Source: Takakia lepidozioides (Eukaryota; Streptophyta; Takakiopsida; Takakiales; Takakiaceae). Taken from it: 60,000 nt of DNA. The stretch lies in contig CM060732.1 of the NCBI GenBank assembly GCA_030704615.1, positions 55,783,053-55,843,052 on the forward strand. Reading direction: 5' to 3'. The notes below the pieces were generated by a model that made no database searches, was not told where the DNA came from, and saw only the letters and a list, made by a program, of their open reading frames with translations. Made by a program: the position numbers and the translations under genes. Positions 47,037 to 58,310 of this stretch are shown here, piece by piece (position 1 is the first letter of the stretch; each line of letters begins with the position of its first letter).

Positions 47037-49168
47037 ACACCGCATAGAAAGCCGGTATGCCTATATGCTAGAAGTTTGTAGCAGACTGCATTGTAGTGAG
47101 AATTCATCTGGAAGGTACTACTACCTTGTAAGACTCATTTTGGTCATGTTTATTTTTTTTGCATTACAAAGTGTCTCGAAAGACTCACAGATGCCCAACA
47201 GCATATGGGCCAGTACCAATGCTCAATCTACAAGACATCTACAAAACAGCCTCTGCCACAACAAAGAGTACATGTCACTATATGCACATGGCACACGAAA
47301 CGACTCATCAAATTATAACAGCCTGGCTGCCAAGACCATGTTCAATTCCCAAAGAGCCATATTGCACTATAGAAACCCTGACATAGCTCAGACCAAGAGC
47401 AGCTCCCAAGACTAGATCCCTGCAGGATCTCCCATTTCTTATAGTACGCATGCGCTGGTTTGCAAGACCCAGGCTGTCTCAATATTGGTCACTCGCAAGT
47501 TCACGCAGCCTTTAGCAGTTATCAAGACCCGACACAAACCACTGGGCAATTCATGTCAATCCCGTCACGAGAATATCCCATGCTCTTCAAGGAGCCCATG
47601 CACACCCTGCCTCTACTTGGGCCCACTACCACATCATGTCAGGTCCACCATAATAGGCCAACCCGAAACTAAAATATATAAGTCATGGCATTGGTCACTC
47701 CACAGGGACATGCAAGCACAATGGCCAGTGGCAGCTTTACTAGTTTTGAAATCCAGAGTAATAACTCCGATCACCCCAGAGCCCAGCCTGCTTCTAGTCA
47801 GCTATAAACCCATAGCTCCCGTACCAAATCTAAGCATTGGTATGCCCCCTGCGATAACCTCTGCGGCAGCTGTCAAAAGGGGAACCCTTGCTAGCCCAGG
47901 GGCAGTGGTATGTGCCAAAACACTCATATCAATTCCCATGTCACACATGAACGAGTGTGGGCTGTTGTTACAGCAAAATACACCATCAACCCTTGCACAC
48001 AAATTGCCAGAAATTACACACCACCAAAATGCCAATGACATTGGTAGACCTCATTATATCATAGGTAGCCCAACCCCACATCGCCACAATGAGCTGCCAC
48101 TGCCACCCCATGTCATCACCACCACACTAATTTGCTGCCACCCAAATCAACCATTGAGAGGAGAGGTCACACATCGGGATATCAAGTGCCACAAGCACCC
48201 ACTCCGTTTGCCAATATGAACTATACCCCCTCATCCCCAACAAGGTAGAAAAGGCATGCGTCCTTGTCCAAATGCTTTTCCCAAACCAGGCAATTGGGCG
48301 GAACTTGTAAAGACATTGAAATATAAGCAGTGGTCAGAGCAACTGAGTCTGCAAACGCCAGCAGCCAAGCTCTCCGCTCTACCAAGCCCTACAAATAACA
48401 ATATCAAGGATCCAAATGTAATGCTTGGCCTCAAGGCCCCTGCCCAGTCACCTTCCACTTGTGCGGTGCACTCACCCAGGGCCAATTTCTATGCCCGGAA
48501 CCCAAACAAACATTACGCTATAACAATTCCAACAGCTCGTATCAATTCAACAACACAAATATCTAGAGAGCTCACACAGCTACCACTCGCAACAAAGGAT
48601 AAACAAATAAGGAAATGCACGGGGCCGTGTGTTATGTTATTATTACTCAAAGAGACGCAGGGCCAAGGATCAAGCATAGCCTGGACAATTTCTACCAACC
48701 ATCGGTGTCACTGTCAGAGGCATACACTAAGCAGCTGAACTTGTTCAAACAAAAAATCTATACCATAGATCCAAAAGAAATGGCAAACCACAAGGACCTC
48801 CCCCTTATCCTATAGTTACGAGTGAATCGCCATGCTCGAAAATTCGTCGAGCCCCTTGGACATCACATAAGTGCCCAGCATAGCAAGGTGGCAGCAATCT
48901 GGGATAGGCAACTCTTGGATAAATGCTCGAACAAGTCCATCCACTTTAACCCAGATATGCAGTTAACACCCTGTGTTGATGGACAGGTATGGATCATTCA
49001 AAGTTCTATGTGGAGTAACCAATGCTACAGATGCATATCAGATGCGCCTGCCCTTATCATTGACTTCCAAACAATTGCATGGCTTTCAAGTGCCCACCTC
49101 TCATGGAAAGAACTGCCTCCCCACGCTTACGCTCACAGGTGTCTGAATACAAATCATGGCAGGCCAAG
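47037..49168 (+). other. C-rich stretch up to the right arm, unassigned
   Basis: Continues the C-rich, G-poor composition. A 244-codon plus frame (47485-48219) and a 160-codon frame (48256-48738) have no recognisable motif. If this belongs to a LINE, the ORF2 expected after ORF1 is absent; no RT or endonuclease motif is visible. Confidence 0.45.
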
Positions 49169-49739
49169 CCCCTCTAGCGTATGACTCATTCTCCTCCTTA
49201 AAGATGAAGTTTGGAGGACAATCAGCCACCAGTGCTACTGTGTCCTTGGCTTCTTCGTTGCCACTTCTACTTCCAAAGCTATCTGCGCTTGCTCCAAGTG
49301 GGCAAAAGATACATGGTGTAACTTTGCTCGAGCCGTCTCCGTCAAATTTCAATGCATTCGCAAGTAGAGCAGCAAATGACTCCCCTCTAACGTATGGCTC
49401 TTTTTCCTCCTCAGGGATAAAGTTTGGAAGACAATCCAGCCACCAGTAGCACTGGGAGTTGGTTCCACACAAATAATCCAAATGAGAATTTTGATTGTAG
49501 ATCATTAGGACGTGGATTGCCCAAAAATAAAGTAGGATAAGTATATTCTTTACAAAATTCAATTCTAAACAATCTAAGCGGCTGAAAATTTTCGCTTGGA
49601 GCCGTGTCACCGGTCCATCATTATAATCAATTATTTGTTCTGACTCAAGAAAATATTGAACCAAAGTATATGTCGCAACTTCTTCTTGAATTTTTTCAAA
49701 ACCATGATCATTATTCCATTTATTATCTTCATTTGACAT
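49169..49739 (-). pseudogene. Truncated copy of the 378-aa hypothetical gene
   Basis: Minus-strand frame identical in protein sequence to residues 1-190 of the 32246-33382 gene, up to ENESYARG. It then breaks off at the arm edge and runs into unrelated sequence. It lacks the second internal repeat and the whole C-terminal half, so it should be non-functional. Confidence 0.85.
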
Positions 49740-52035
49740 ACCATCTTGTTTGTTTTCTTGGTAACTTTAGTAAAGAGAACAAATCTCTCCAATTTTTTTT
49801 CTACTGAAATGTTTGCTTTTTCATAAAGCGAAATTTTGCATAAATTTATCAAAATTTTCATAAACACATCCAAATACATAAGCATATTTGTATTTTTTTA
49901 AAATATAAACATCAATATTTATATCTTCATGGGAGAGTCGTGACAAAATACATTGCATTTTGTGGTACATTAACAACACTACCTCAATTGCCATATTGAC
50001 AAATCCGCTTAGTTGATGGATTTGTGCAAATATTTGTCGTGGAGCCACAAGCTCCTCTTCCAATTTATTCAAACACTGTACATAAGGTATTGACAAGTTG
50101 GTATTGGAAATATGGTCTCGTATATTTAAATTGGATTTATTACCAATATCAATCAAATATCGACAGGATTTGCAGATTAATAAGGATAATGAATTTGTGT
50201 CTTCTTTAGAACAAGTAGTACGTTGAATTATACAAATGTATTTTTTTTTAAATTTTTCTTAAAGGGATGAGAGGCCCTGGAAATTTATTAAAAAGGGAAA
50301 AAATTAAACCCTTACATATTGCCATGAGGCTTAACACACGGGGACTGGGTTGCAAGATTTGCCCATAATGCAGAGAGCTAATCTGGGATTAGTTCATAGC
50401 AGTGAAAACCTCTATGAGAGAGAGGTGCCCTAGTACAAAGGGAACCGAGCGGAACGACGAATAGTAAGAGCACAAGCCAGAATGGCCAAGGAGCGCAACT
50501 CTGAAGAAGTCTATTCGAGGAAGATCAACTTAGATTTAGATCCCTTTTGAGCTTTAATTGATTTTGACACATAGTTGTTTTGACGCATTTCATTGTTTGT
50601 GGCATGAACTTTTGGTTCCTTTTGTTGCATTGTTTTTGCCACATTGGAATTGGATTCACATGAGGCTCTTTCATATTAACAATAGCACTAGATTGCGAAT
50701 CAGCCATGTGTTTTAATATCTTTTTATTATTATTTATGGAATTTTATTTTTTTATTAACTGTTCTTTCACAAATTCAGTAGATGGAATTGGAGTTTGAAT
50801 AATTTCGTAGTGTTTATCAACTACAAATATGTCTTATTTGCCAGAATTTGATCAAGTTTTGATGTGTCATGACTTCTTTACGTTTTCTAGCAATTATTTT
50901 ATCAAAACCTAACAATTTATTGGACGTCCTTACTTTTATATTGAAATTGGAAGTTATTGTTTGATACTATGCATTGTATTGTTTGTTTACTTTCGTAGTA
51001 GTTATATTGTCAGAAGGCTTAATTTGATTATTCTCTTTTCTCTGTAAATGTTGGGTGTGCCTTGAAATTTGAAAAATTATCAAATTCGATTCACTGTATT
51101 TTTGTTTAAATAGATTAACAAAATTTACAAGTGTTGATTTATGGTTATCATGCATCAAATTTAATAATGAAGAATCCAAATCTGTTTTCCAAAACAGAGC
51201 AAACATACAGGTCGATCCCACAAACAGTACACTCGTTGCGTGGCACTTCTCTCTCTCTATTCTCTCATCCCTCCGCCCACCCGCTCTCTCATGTGCACAC
51301 AACAAGATACTAGTATTTTAGAAACCGCTTATTCTGGTTCGTGAACCTTAAGAAAACACAGATGGTGGCACAAAGACAAACAAACGCTAAGTCCCTAAGC
51401 CTGCGGAGCTCTCGAACCACGCCGACCCCAAAAAAACACCAAGTCCCAGCCAGGTTGCACACTGTAACCTAGCAACCCTAAACTCGAGCCAAGTGCACTA
51501 TCATCCGTTCATACGTTCATACAATAGTTGCCAGCAAGGCGTTTTCTTTATCGTTTGTTCATATGTTCATCCAGTGCACAAAAATTATATTTCATACGTT
51601 CATCCAATAGCTGCCAGCAAGACGTTTGTTTATCACTCGTTCAGGTAATCAAGTTGTTTTGTTTCACTAACCTTTCATACGTTCATCCAATAGCTACCAG
51701 CAAGGCGTTTATTTATCATTTGTTCATATAATTCAGTTGTTTTGTTTCACTAACCTTAACCAGCACACGATTAGTTTAATATTAATGTGTTGGGTCAGTG
51801 AAAAAATAATAATTATTTTTACTTCTTATTATCCACATATATATTGCTATATAATTTATATATTGTGATTACACGTGCCATTGCTTAACTGGTTGTCTTA
51901 GTCAGCTCATTTTAGGTAGTCAAAGTCTCTCACTACAGTCAAAATTTTCGCGGTTGTCTAGCACCTCAAATATTTTAATATAAATTTTGACTGCAAAATG
52001 GTTGGAACAGTAAAAAGTGACAACAGTCAACTTCA
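49740..52035. other. Flank sequence in right arm, mirror of 29951-32245
   Basis: Same weak frames as in the left arm, on the minus strand (49821-50156, 50525-50707, 50967-51305), with identical proteins. Only scattered base changes separate the copies here. Confidence 0.6.
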
Positions 52036-52245
52036 GCGTCAAACTAAATCGTCGAAATTACATAGGGTGTGTTGTAGTGAACCAACAATAAAAGCAGGGC
52101 TCGTTTGAATGTTTGTCTTTCCTTTGCTTGATGAGGCGCCAAACTCACATCTTTTTTTCTGTTGCGTAGGGGGTTGTGGGGGAGAAGCGTCCAAAACGAA
52201 AGACAAGTATTTCACTTCCCCGGCGAAAAGATCTGCCAAAGTGCA
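52036..52245 (-). repeat. 365-bp repeat family, copy split by Ty3 element B
   Basis: Mirror of 29742-29950. Compared with the intact unit at 33930-34130, it stops at CCAAAGTGCA, exactly where the LTR begins. The rest of the unit (compare GCGCAACGGTAGAGTGG at about 34098) seems to resume after the 3' LTR at 59202 as GTGTAGCGGTAGGAGGG. Confidence 0.75.
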
Positions 52246-53640
52246 TGTAACAGGGTAAAATCTAAAAGGTTCTAGATGGAGGAGGAAAGTTCCATAGAAA
52301 TTTCCAAAATAACTAGGAAGGTTCCTAGGAAGTTTGACTTAAGGAAGTTTGACTTGAGGCTCTCAAGTCAAACCTATAAGATCAAGTCTCAATTTTGACA
52401 CCTCCCATCACCTTCCTCCTCGGCAATGCTTCTCATGCCACGAGCATTGATGGGCTGTAGTCTGATTAGATTGAAAGGTGGAGCATGGCTGAGGTTCTCA
52501 CAAAGCTCTTCATTATCGTCGTAACAAAAAAAGTAATAACATGAAAGTTCACGAATTCTCAATAGCGTGCAATCGGTATGGCTCACCGAGCAAATGAAAT
52601 GTATCTTTCGGGAGCCACTAACTGTTTTACAGTCCCATTTTTTGGTCCTGTCAATGTCACCTGGATCAATCTCCCAAAAGCACCGTGCAACCTCTTTCCT
52701 GGCTGATAGGTAAGCATCATGCGCACGCCCCAATGACTCCCTTAAGAACTTGACAGCATCAGAGGCATTTTGTATTTTCACCCCATCTAGATGCAATTGC
52801 TCTTTGCGAAGTTCTCTTTTCAGCACAGCCCCTGCCCTATCATGTTCACCCTTGCTATGGCCTGATCCAAAAAAATTCCAAGCGATCGAGCAACTCCGTC
52901 GAAGATCAGGAGAAGCGGTCAAGCTTGGGTACCTTGCAACATGATCTAGCTCCTTTGAATTGAACCGCACATCCATTAGACCATACAATATGATGTGTAG
53001 GTGTAAAACCAGATTCACTCAGATATTGCTAGTGAACTTGAAGGCAGTATTGCACAAAGAGAGTGTTGTGCTTCCGATCATGAGATAAGTAATAGTGATA
53101 CTCTTTCAAAATCCGAGTTTGTTCAGGCTCTCATTTGAAATCTGGATTTAATTTGTACGTAATATGGACAAGAATTATGCATTGGAATGAGTATCAATGC
53201 ATTTCTTGTATCTCATTCTGCTCTTGGAATGAGTAGTTCTCAGCAAAGTCTATGACCAAGAAGATGATATCTTCCTGTAGCTCTGCCAATGAGGTTTTGA
53301 ATTGTTTGTCCTGCCATCTTGCGATAAAGTTGTGAAGTACAAACTTCACCAACTTTGGTTTCAGGTACTTGATGAATTCAGCAACTGATGTTTCCTTGTA
53401 CTGTAGTTGCGTCACAGAGTAGGTCAAATGTTTGATAAAGTCATACTGTGGAGAATATATCAAACCTAGGAAGGTTGACTTTAAGAAGTTTTGACTTGAG
53501 ACTCTCAAGTCAAACCTTTAAAATAATCATATTGTGAAGGGTATATAAACATGCAATGAAAGCCTAGAAGACATCGAGTTGTTCTGGGAAAAAGTTGAGA
53601 AGTACTTCTATTCTAGTTTGTGTAGATCATGGGTGTTACA
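52246..53640 (+). repeat. 5' LTR of element B, carrying a 1032-bp insert
   Basis: Starts TGTAACAGGG and ends GGGTGTTACA. Compared with the 366-bp 3' LTR it contains 52383-53414 as an extra block. Outside the insert the two LTRs align well (AAAGGTTCTAGATGGAGGAG; GACTTGAGGCTCTCAAGTC; a TATATAAAC box near 53542). Confidence 0.94.
52383..53414 (-). pseudogene. Transposase-like gene relic inserted in LTR, right copy
   Basis: Mirror of 28573-29604, read on the minus strand, antisense to the LTR. It holds the same ordered motifs (VIDFAENYSFQEQNEIQ; FKGA; AWNFFGSGHSKGEHDRAGA). About eight residues of the 209-aa part differ from the left copy, more than elsewhere in the arm, and stops lie at the same places. 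The insert replaces about 14 bp of LTR sequence; no clear target duplication surrounds it. Confidence 0.6.
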
Positions 53641-53641
53641 A

Positions 53642-53653
53642 TGGTATCAGAGC
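53642..53653 (+). promoter_or_regulatory. Primer-binding site of element B (initiator-Met tRNA)
   Basis: TGGTATCAGAGC one base after the 5' LTR, the standard match to plant initiator tRNA-Met. Confidence 0.95.
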
Positions 53654-53764
53654 ATAGTCTTTCTTAAAGTTGGGAGTGAATACCCTCTTTAAGAGGATTC
53701 AATTAAGATTTTTGTTTAGAGATTTTTGTTGTTAATGTTTTTAAGTGTTGAATAGATAGTAGTG

Positions 53765-53941
53765 ATGATGCGTTATAACGATAGTATAAAAAAATTTATG
53801 GACTTAAATCAACCCATTTTCCGTGATTTTTCTTCGGAGTGTGATTTTAAAATTATATGTCGTCGTAAGGCAGAAATTAGAGATATGACAGTACAGAGAT
53901 TTGGAGAGGAACAATATCAAGAAATGTTACAAAACCCATGA
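53765..53941 (+). CDS. Short leader ORF 1 of element B (58 aa)
   Basis: An uninterrupted frame from ATG ATG at 53765 to TGA at 53939-53941, between the primer-binding site and gag. The product is charged (MMRYNDSIKKFMDLNQPI at the start; RRKAEIRDMTVQRFGEEQ near the end). I recognise no family. The left-arm copy (28044-28220, minus) keeps it open too. It might be a real leader peptide or an N-terminal piece of an ancestral gag frame. Confidence 0.4.
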   Translation: MMRYNDSIKKFMDLNQPIFRDFSSECDFKIICRRKAEIRDMTVQRFGEEQYQEMLQNP

Positions 53942-54001
53942 TCTGTCGTCTTTCCTATAATTAGAAATTGGAAAGTATACATATGTGTATATACATAGTT
54001 C

Positions 54002-54280
54002 ATGGATCGAGGTAGATATTTTCCGCCTAATTTTCCACCGCCAAATGTATTTAGTATCAATGTGTGCGTCATCGACAAACATCATTTTGTAAGATTATTA
54101 GTTGCAGAATTTGGAGTAGAATTCATGAACCTTGTCATGAGTTCAAACCTCCTTTTTGTATTACCAATAGTCACATACGGGATGGTTTGGGATTGCACTA
54201 TTTACATATTGTATTATGATAAGAGAATACAAATAGTATACATTAATTTTAGAAGACAAACACCACGAAGGAAGGAGTAG
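54002..54280 (+). CDS. Leader ORF 2 of element B (92 aa)
   Basis: A 92-codon frame starting at MDRGRYFPPNFPPPN and ending PRRKE, ten bases before the gag ATG at 54290. The middle is hydrophobic and could span a membrane (LLFVLPIVTYGMVWDCTIYI). No family recognised. The left-arm copy (27705-27983, minus) is open and differs at two residues. Placement between leader and gag is unusual for Ty3 elements. It may be a captured small ORF or a chance frame in the leader. Confidence 0.4.
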   Translation: MDRGRYFPPNFPPPNVFSINVCVIDKHHFVRLLVAEFGVEFMNLVMSSNLLFVLPIVTYGMVWDCTIYILYYDKRIQIVYINFRRQTPRRKE

Positions 54281-54289
54281 TGGAGCAAG

Positions 54290-55485
54290 ATGACGGACAA
54301 TGAAGAAATGGTGGACAACGCACATACTACTCATCAAGCCAATTATCAAACGGTGTGGATAATGGAATGCTTACACGAATTGCAGAATGTTCTTGTCACG
54401 ACCCAACAACAAAACAACGTGTTGATGGAGGAGCTTAAACAAGTGAGACAGACAATCAACCGCCCCGGGATTGGTTGCTGGTGGTCGGATATGTTACGGC
54501 AAAAGATCACTACAGCAAATGGGGGGGGGGGTTGCGACGCCAGCCATGCCCCGCGCGGTGCTGAGCCTGCGATGCTGAACCCGCGGTATTTGTTTGCGAT
54601 GTCCCGGTGTCGCAATCCCCCGCTACGACACCATTACGACGTCCAGCCGTCGTAAAGTGACATGAAGGGGGAAGAGGGCCCTCGCTTTGACGGTTTATTT
54701 TTCTTGCGACGTCCTGACGTCAGATTTTTTTATTTTTTTATTTTTTTTTCAGGACGTTGCGACGCCTTGGCGTCGCAAAAGCGTCACTAAGGGCGCCCCA
54801 GTGCCTCTATGACGCCAGGGCGTCGCAACAGCATTACCATAGTTGAAGTTTTTTTTTTTTTTTTTTTTTTTTTTTGACTTTGCGACCCTCAATTTCACAA
54901 AAGCGTCGCTGGGGACGCCCCGCGCTGGGATGCCCAACGTTGCGACGCCAGGGGGTCGCAATGACGTCGCCACAGGGGGTCGTAATGGTGTTGTGGTCAG
55001 CTTAGGTCATCACAAGGACGTCGCTTATGGCGGTGGGGGGGTGCAACAACGGCGACAATGCTGGGGCTGGGATTGGGGCTAGGGCTGGGCACTAAGGCTG
55101 TGGAGGTTGCAACTCCCCGGCGTCATAAGAGAGACCCCCTTAGAAGGAACTTGAAGGCTCTTGAAGGAAATCTCTTATATGTGTATATATATATTTAGAT
55201 TGTTTTTGTGATACATAGATGTAGCATAGGTGTGTTGGTTAGTTTGTAGTGTCTTAGAATTGTTATAACGTGGAGGTCTTAGGTTCAAGTATGCATTGCA
55301 TCGCATGATGTACGTAGAACAATGAACATATCGCCATTAGAGATAACCGGAGTCAATGGTCAACAAGTTTTTGAAATTCAAATTTCAAATTTTCCCGCCT
55401 AAATTCAAATGTACCCCCTTAAATTGTGATGTCCGGACGTCGCACTTTGCGACCCCCGGACGGTGCTAATTCTGCATCGCAGAGT

Positions 55486-55531
<46 letters not shown>

Positions 55532-56720
55532 AATAAAATAATAATAAAATAATAATAAATTAATTTAAATTATAAAATTATTTTAATAATAAAATATTTT
55601 TATCGACGTTCGGGCGTCGCAAATCGTGGTTTCGCCTATTTGCAACCCCCATTGGTCGCAAATTTGCGACGTTTTTTTTACGATGGGCATGCGACGCCCG
55701 GACGTCGCAAATTTGGGTTTTTTCCCTGCCCGAAAATGGCTGTTTTACGACGGGCGTCGCAAATTTGGGTTTTTCCCCTGCCCGAAAAGGGCTGTTTTAC
55801 GACGCCTCAGCGTGGCCGCGGCGTCGCAAACCCCCCTTTTTATCTGTAGTGGATGACCAAGACGTGCAAGGTCAAGCCGTATAAAAGAAGTCGCGCCATG
55901 GGAGTGCTAGGATGGATTTATCGAATAGAGGTACATCTGTCATATTTCCCTACATCAAGCGATTTGGACCACGGAATGTTCATACGATCTTTTCTACTCG
56001 ACAATGCTTCAACATGGTTACAGACATGGGAGAGTAGACAGATTGCAAAATGAGAACTTTTACTATGGAGCACCTTGAAAGCGGGATTGCTCCAACAATT
56101 CAAGGCAGTAGATGCTGTTACAACTGCTCGAATGAAATTATGGAATTTGAAACAACGCGAGAGTGCGCAAAATTACATTGAAGATTTTTTGAATCTTCAG
56201 GTCCAAATCGAAGACATGAGTCCTGCAGAAGCTTTAGACAACTTCAAAAGATGATTGAAGAAGAAAATTCAAGGAGAGGTAATTTTACGCAACCCGGTTG
56301 ATGTCCATGAAACAATTTCATTGGCCCAAAATATGAAGGGACGCTACCAAGATACGACGAAGGTATACACGTTCCATTGAACCAATACGGACTAACGCCT
56401 ATGGAACTTGGAAATCTTCGAAGACGGGATAACTTCCAATACTCTCGAAGAAATAGGGCGGGAATCAGATATGGGGAAGATAACACACAACGGCGAATAA
56501 AATTAAATGACAAGGATGTGACCTCCTCAACATTCTCACGAACAGAAGGACAAAGAGAAACTAGATAATGTTATAACTGTGGAAAATACGGACATCTTGC
56601 GGCCAACTGCCGAAGTGGAAGGTACAATCGACAAACTTATCGAAGACATCTTAACAGTTTAAGGAGAGGAGAAGATAACGAACATCATAATGAGCAGAAA
56701 AACGAGGACGACCAGTAAGT
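54290..56720 (+). pseudogene. gag of element B, split by the CACTA insertion
   Basis: The frame begins MTDNEEMVDNAHTTHQ with a predicted coiled coil (LHELQNVLVTTQQQNNVLME) up to 54507. It resumes after the CACTA element at 55852 with a capsid-like domain (FIRSFLLDNASTWLQTWE; a TGA follows at about 56051) and later a CCHC zinc knuckle CYNCGKYGHLAANC near 56570-56611. Stops and frame changes occur at several places, so no full product is possible. The function was to form the particle and bind RNA. Confidence 0.88.
54508..55851 (+). mobile_element. Non-autonomous CACTA (En/Spm-type) element
   Basis: A 1344-bp element with ends CACTACAGCAAATGGGGG and, reversed, CACTACAGATAAAAAGGGGG, flanked by GAT on both sides (54505-54507, 55852-55854), the three-base duplication expected for CACTA transposons. 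Both subterminal regions are packed with GCGACG/CGTCGC-core motifs in both orientations, over 20 by eye. These are probably binding sites for a TNPA-like protein. There is no transposase frame. Long poly-T and (AAT)n tracts lie at about 54849-54875 and 55491-55590. It sits inside gag of element B, so it inserted after that element did. Confidence 0.92.
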
Positions 56721-56820
56721 AGACCTCGCGGTCTTACTGGTTCTACAAAGAAGAAGAAATGTGAGGGGTCATACAAGGAGAAGAGACAAATCAATCATAC
56801 GGGCAAGAAATAGACGCAGT

Positions 56821-57540
56821 TAATTGTGGCAGATGGAACCTTGATTGCCCAACCATTGACAAATCTTTTGGGCAAAGGAATTAGATGGAAGTGGAGTATA
56901 GAAGAGAGTTAGCATTTCAGGCCTTGAAGGATGCGTTGCTTCACGCCCCGATATTGAAATGGTATGATCCGACATGACTAATCAAGTTATCGGTAGATGC
57001 ATCAGGCTCAGCAATGGGTGGGGTGTTACAACAAGAATGAGAAGACGGATGGCACCCAGTGACATATTTTTCTCGCAAATTGTTACATGTGGAACAAAAT
57101 TACCATACAACCGAATGAGAAGAATTAGCTATTGTTTTGGCTACAAAACATTGAAAGCACTATCTTGGAGACAAATAGTTCATAGTGGAGACAGATGATA
57201 AACCGTTAGTGTACTTGGAAACACAGAAAGATCTATCAAAGAGACAAATTCTTTGGGCGGAGTGACGACAACAATTTAACGTGAAGATCGTCTATGTGGA
57301 GGGAAAACGACAATTGGCGGATGCAAAGATGTCCCGTATGAACACATTGATATAAATCAACATTCAACCCGATTGGTGGAACAAGATAGCGACGGCTTCT
57401 AAAGATGATGGGGAAATCGTGGATGCTAAGAAGAAGGGCAAAGTGACATAAGTTCGAGGGTTCGTATTCAAGGAAGGTAAACTTTGGATCCCTGATGAAC
57501 CTGCATTGAAGACATAAGTCTTGTTTGAAGCTCATGATAC
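56821..57540 (+). pseudogene. RT tail and RNase H of element B pol
   Basis: After the zinc knuckle, the sequence goes almost directly to the end of the RT: VADGTLIAQPLTNLL in one frame, then ELAFQALKDALLHAPILKW. RNase H follows with IKLSVDASGSAMGGVLQQ, HPVTYFSRKLLHVEQNYHTT, ELAIVLATKH and VETDDKPLVYLE. Protease and the polymerase palm (no YxDD) are missing, a deletion of roughly a kilobase or more. At least six in-frame stops occur. The region shows the gene order of Ty3 pol but cannot be translated. Confidence 0.88.
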
Positions 57541-58310
57541 GACGTTAGCATGACATGTTGGAGTTGAAAATAATTCGAACAACTAAAACGAACATTTTAT
57601 TGGCCGTGGATGCGAGACGAGGTGGAGGCGTATGTTCGAAGTTGCATGAAATGTCAACAAAACAAGTCAACAAACCGCAAGCTAGCAGGTCTTTTACAAC
57701 CACTACCAGTACCAAACAGACGTTAGGAATATATGAGCATGAATTTAGTTTGTGAGTTATCTCAAACCTCATCGGGATACGACACTATAGTGGTATTTGT
57801 AGACAAATTGAGTAAGATGATACACATCCGTCCTACTAGAAAATCCGTCACTGCATCTGAACTAGCTCGACTATATCTAGAAGCAGTCTATTCCCATCAT
57901 GGGCTATCTAAAGTTCTCATTACTTACAGGGGTACCCAATTTACTAGCTTGTTTTGGAAAAACTTATTTGGTAAAAGCTTATTTGGTCTTTTTAAAACCA
58001 AATTAACTATGTCAACAGCCTATCATCCGGAGTCAGATGAACAGACAGAGCGAGCGAATCATACAATTGAAGACATGTTGCGGGGCTCTACGTTAGAAGA
58101 ACAAGAAAAGTGAGATTGATTATTACCATTGGTAGAATTTTTATACAATAACTCGGTTAACGCGTCAATGAAATAAACTCATTTATTTTTAATGTATAGT
58201 GAACACCCAAATGTGCCAACAACTCTTACAAAGTTCAAGTTACCAAATGAGGAGTTATTCAAGGTAGCCGCGACAAATTCGACGGGGAGTACGTCAAGCT
58301 AAAGAAAAGC
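57541..58310 (+). pseudogene. Integrase of element B
   Basis: A zinc-binding end, YVRSCMKCQQNKSTNRKLAG, is followed by the core: VVFVDKLSKMIHI, then ITYRGTQFTSLFWK and DEQTERANHTIEDML. The second catalytic Asp, normally in SDRGTQF, is Tyr here, so the enzyme would be dead even without the stops near 58110 and 58170. The reading frame 57733-58113 is otherwise open. A short in-phase duplication (FGKSLFGL) disturbs the region between the second and third catalytic positions. Confidence 0.9.

Larger units (their letters stand above)
49169..55656 (-). repeat. Right arm of giant inverted repeat
   Basis: Reverse complement of 26387-32816, about 6490 bp. It contains, in plus order, the truncated 378-aa frame, AT-rich flank, a 365-bp-family copy, the 5' LTR and leader of Ty3 element B, and most of the CACTA element. 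Beyond 55656 both the CACTA element and Ty3 element B continue to their natural ends. Confidence 0.97.

Noticed and set aside
55490-55590. Poly-T/AAT tract as a LINE tail
   Set aside because: It lies inside the CACTA element, in both copies with different lengths, and no LINE sequence adjoins it.
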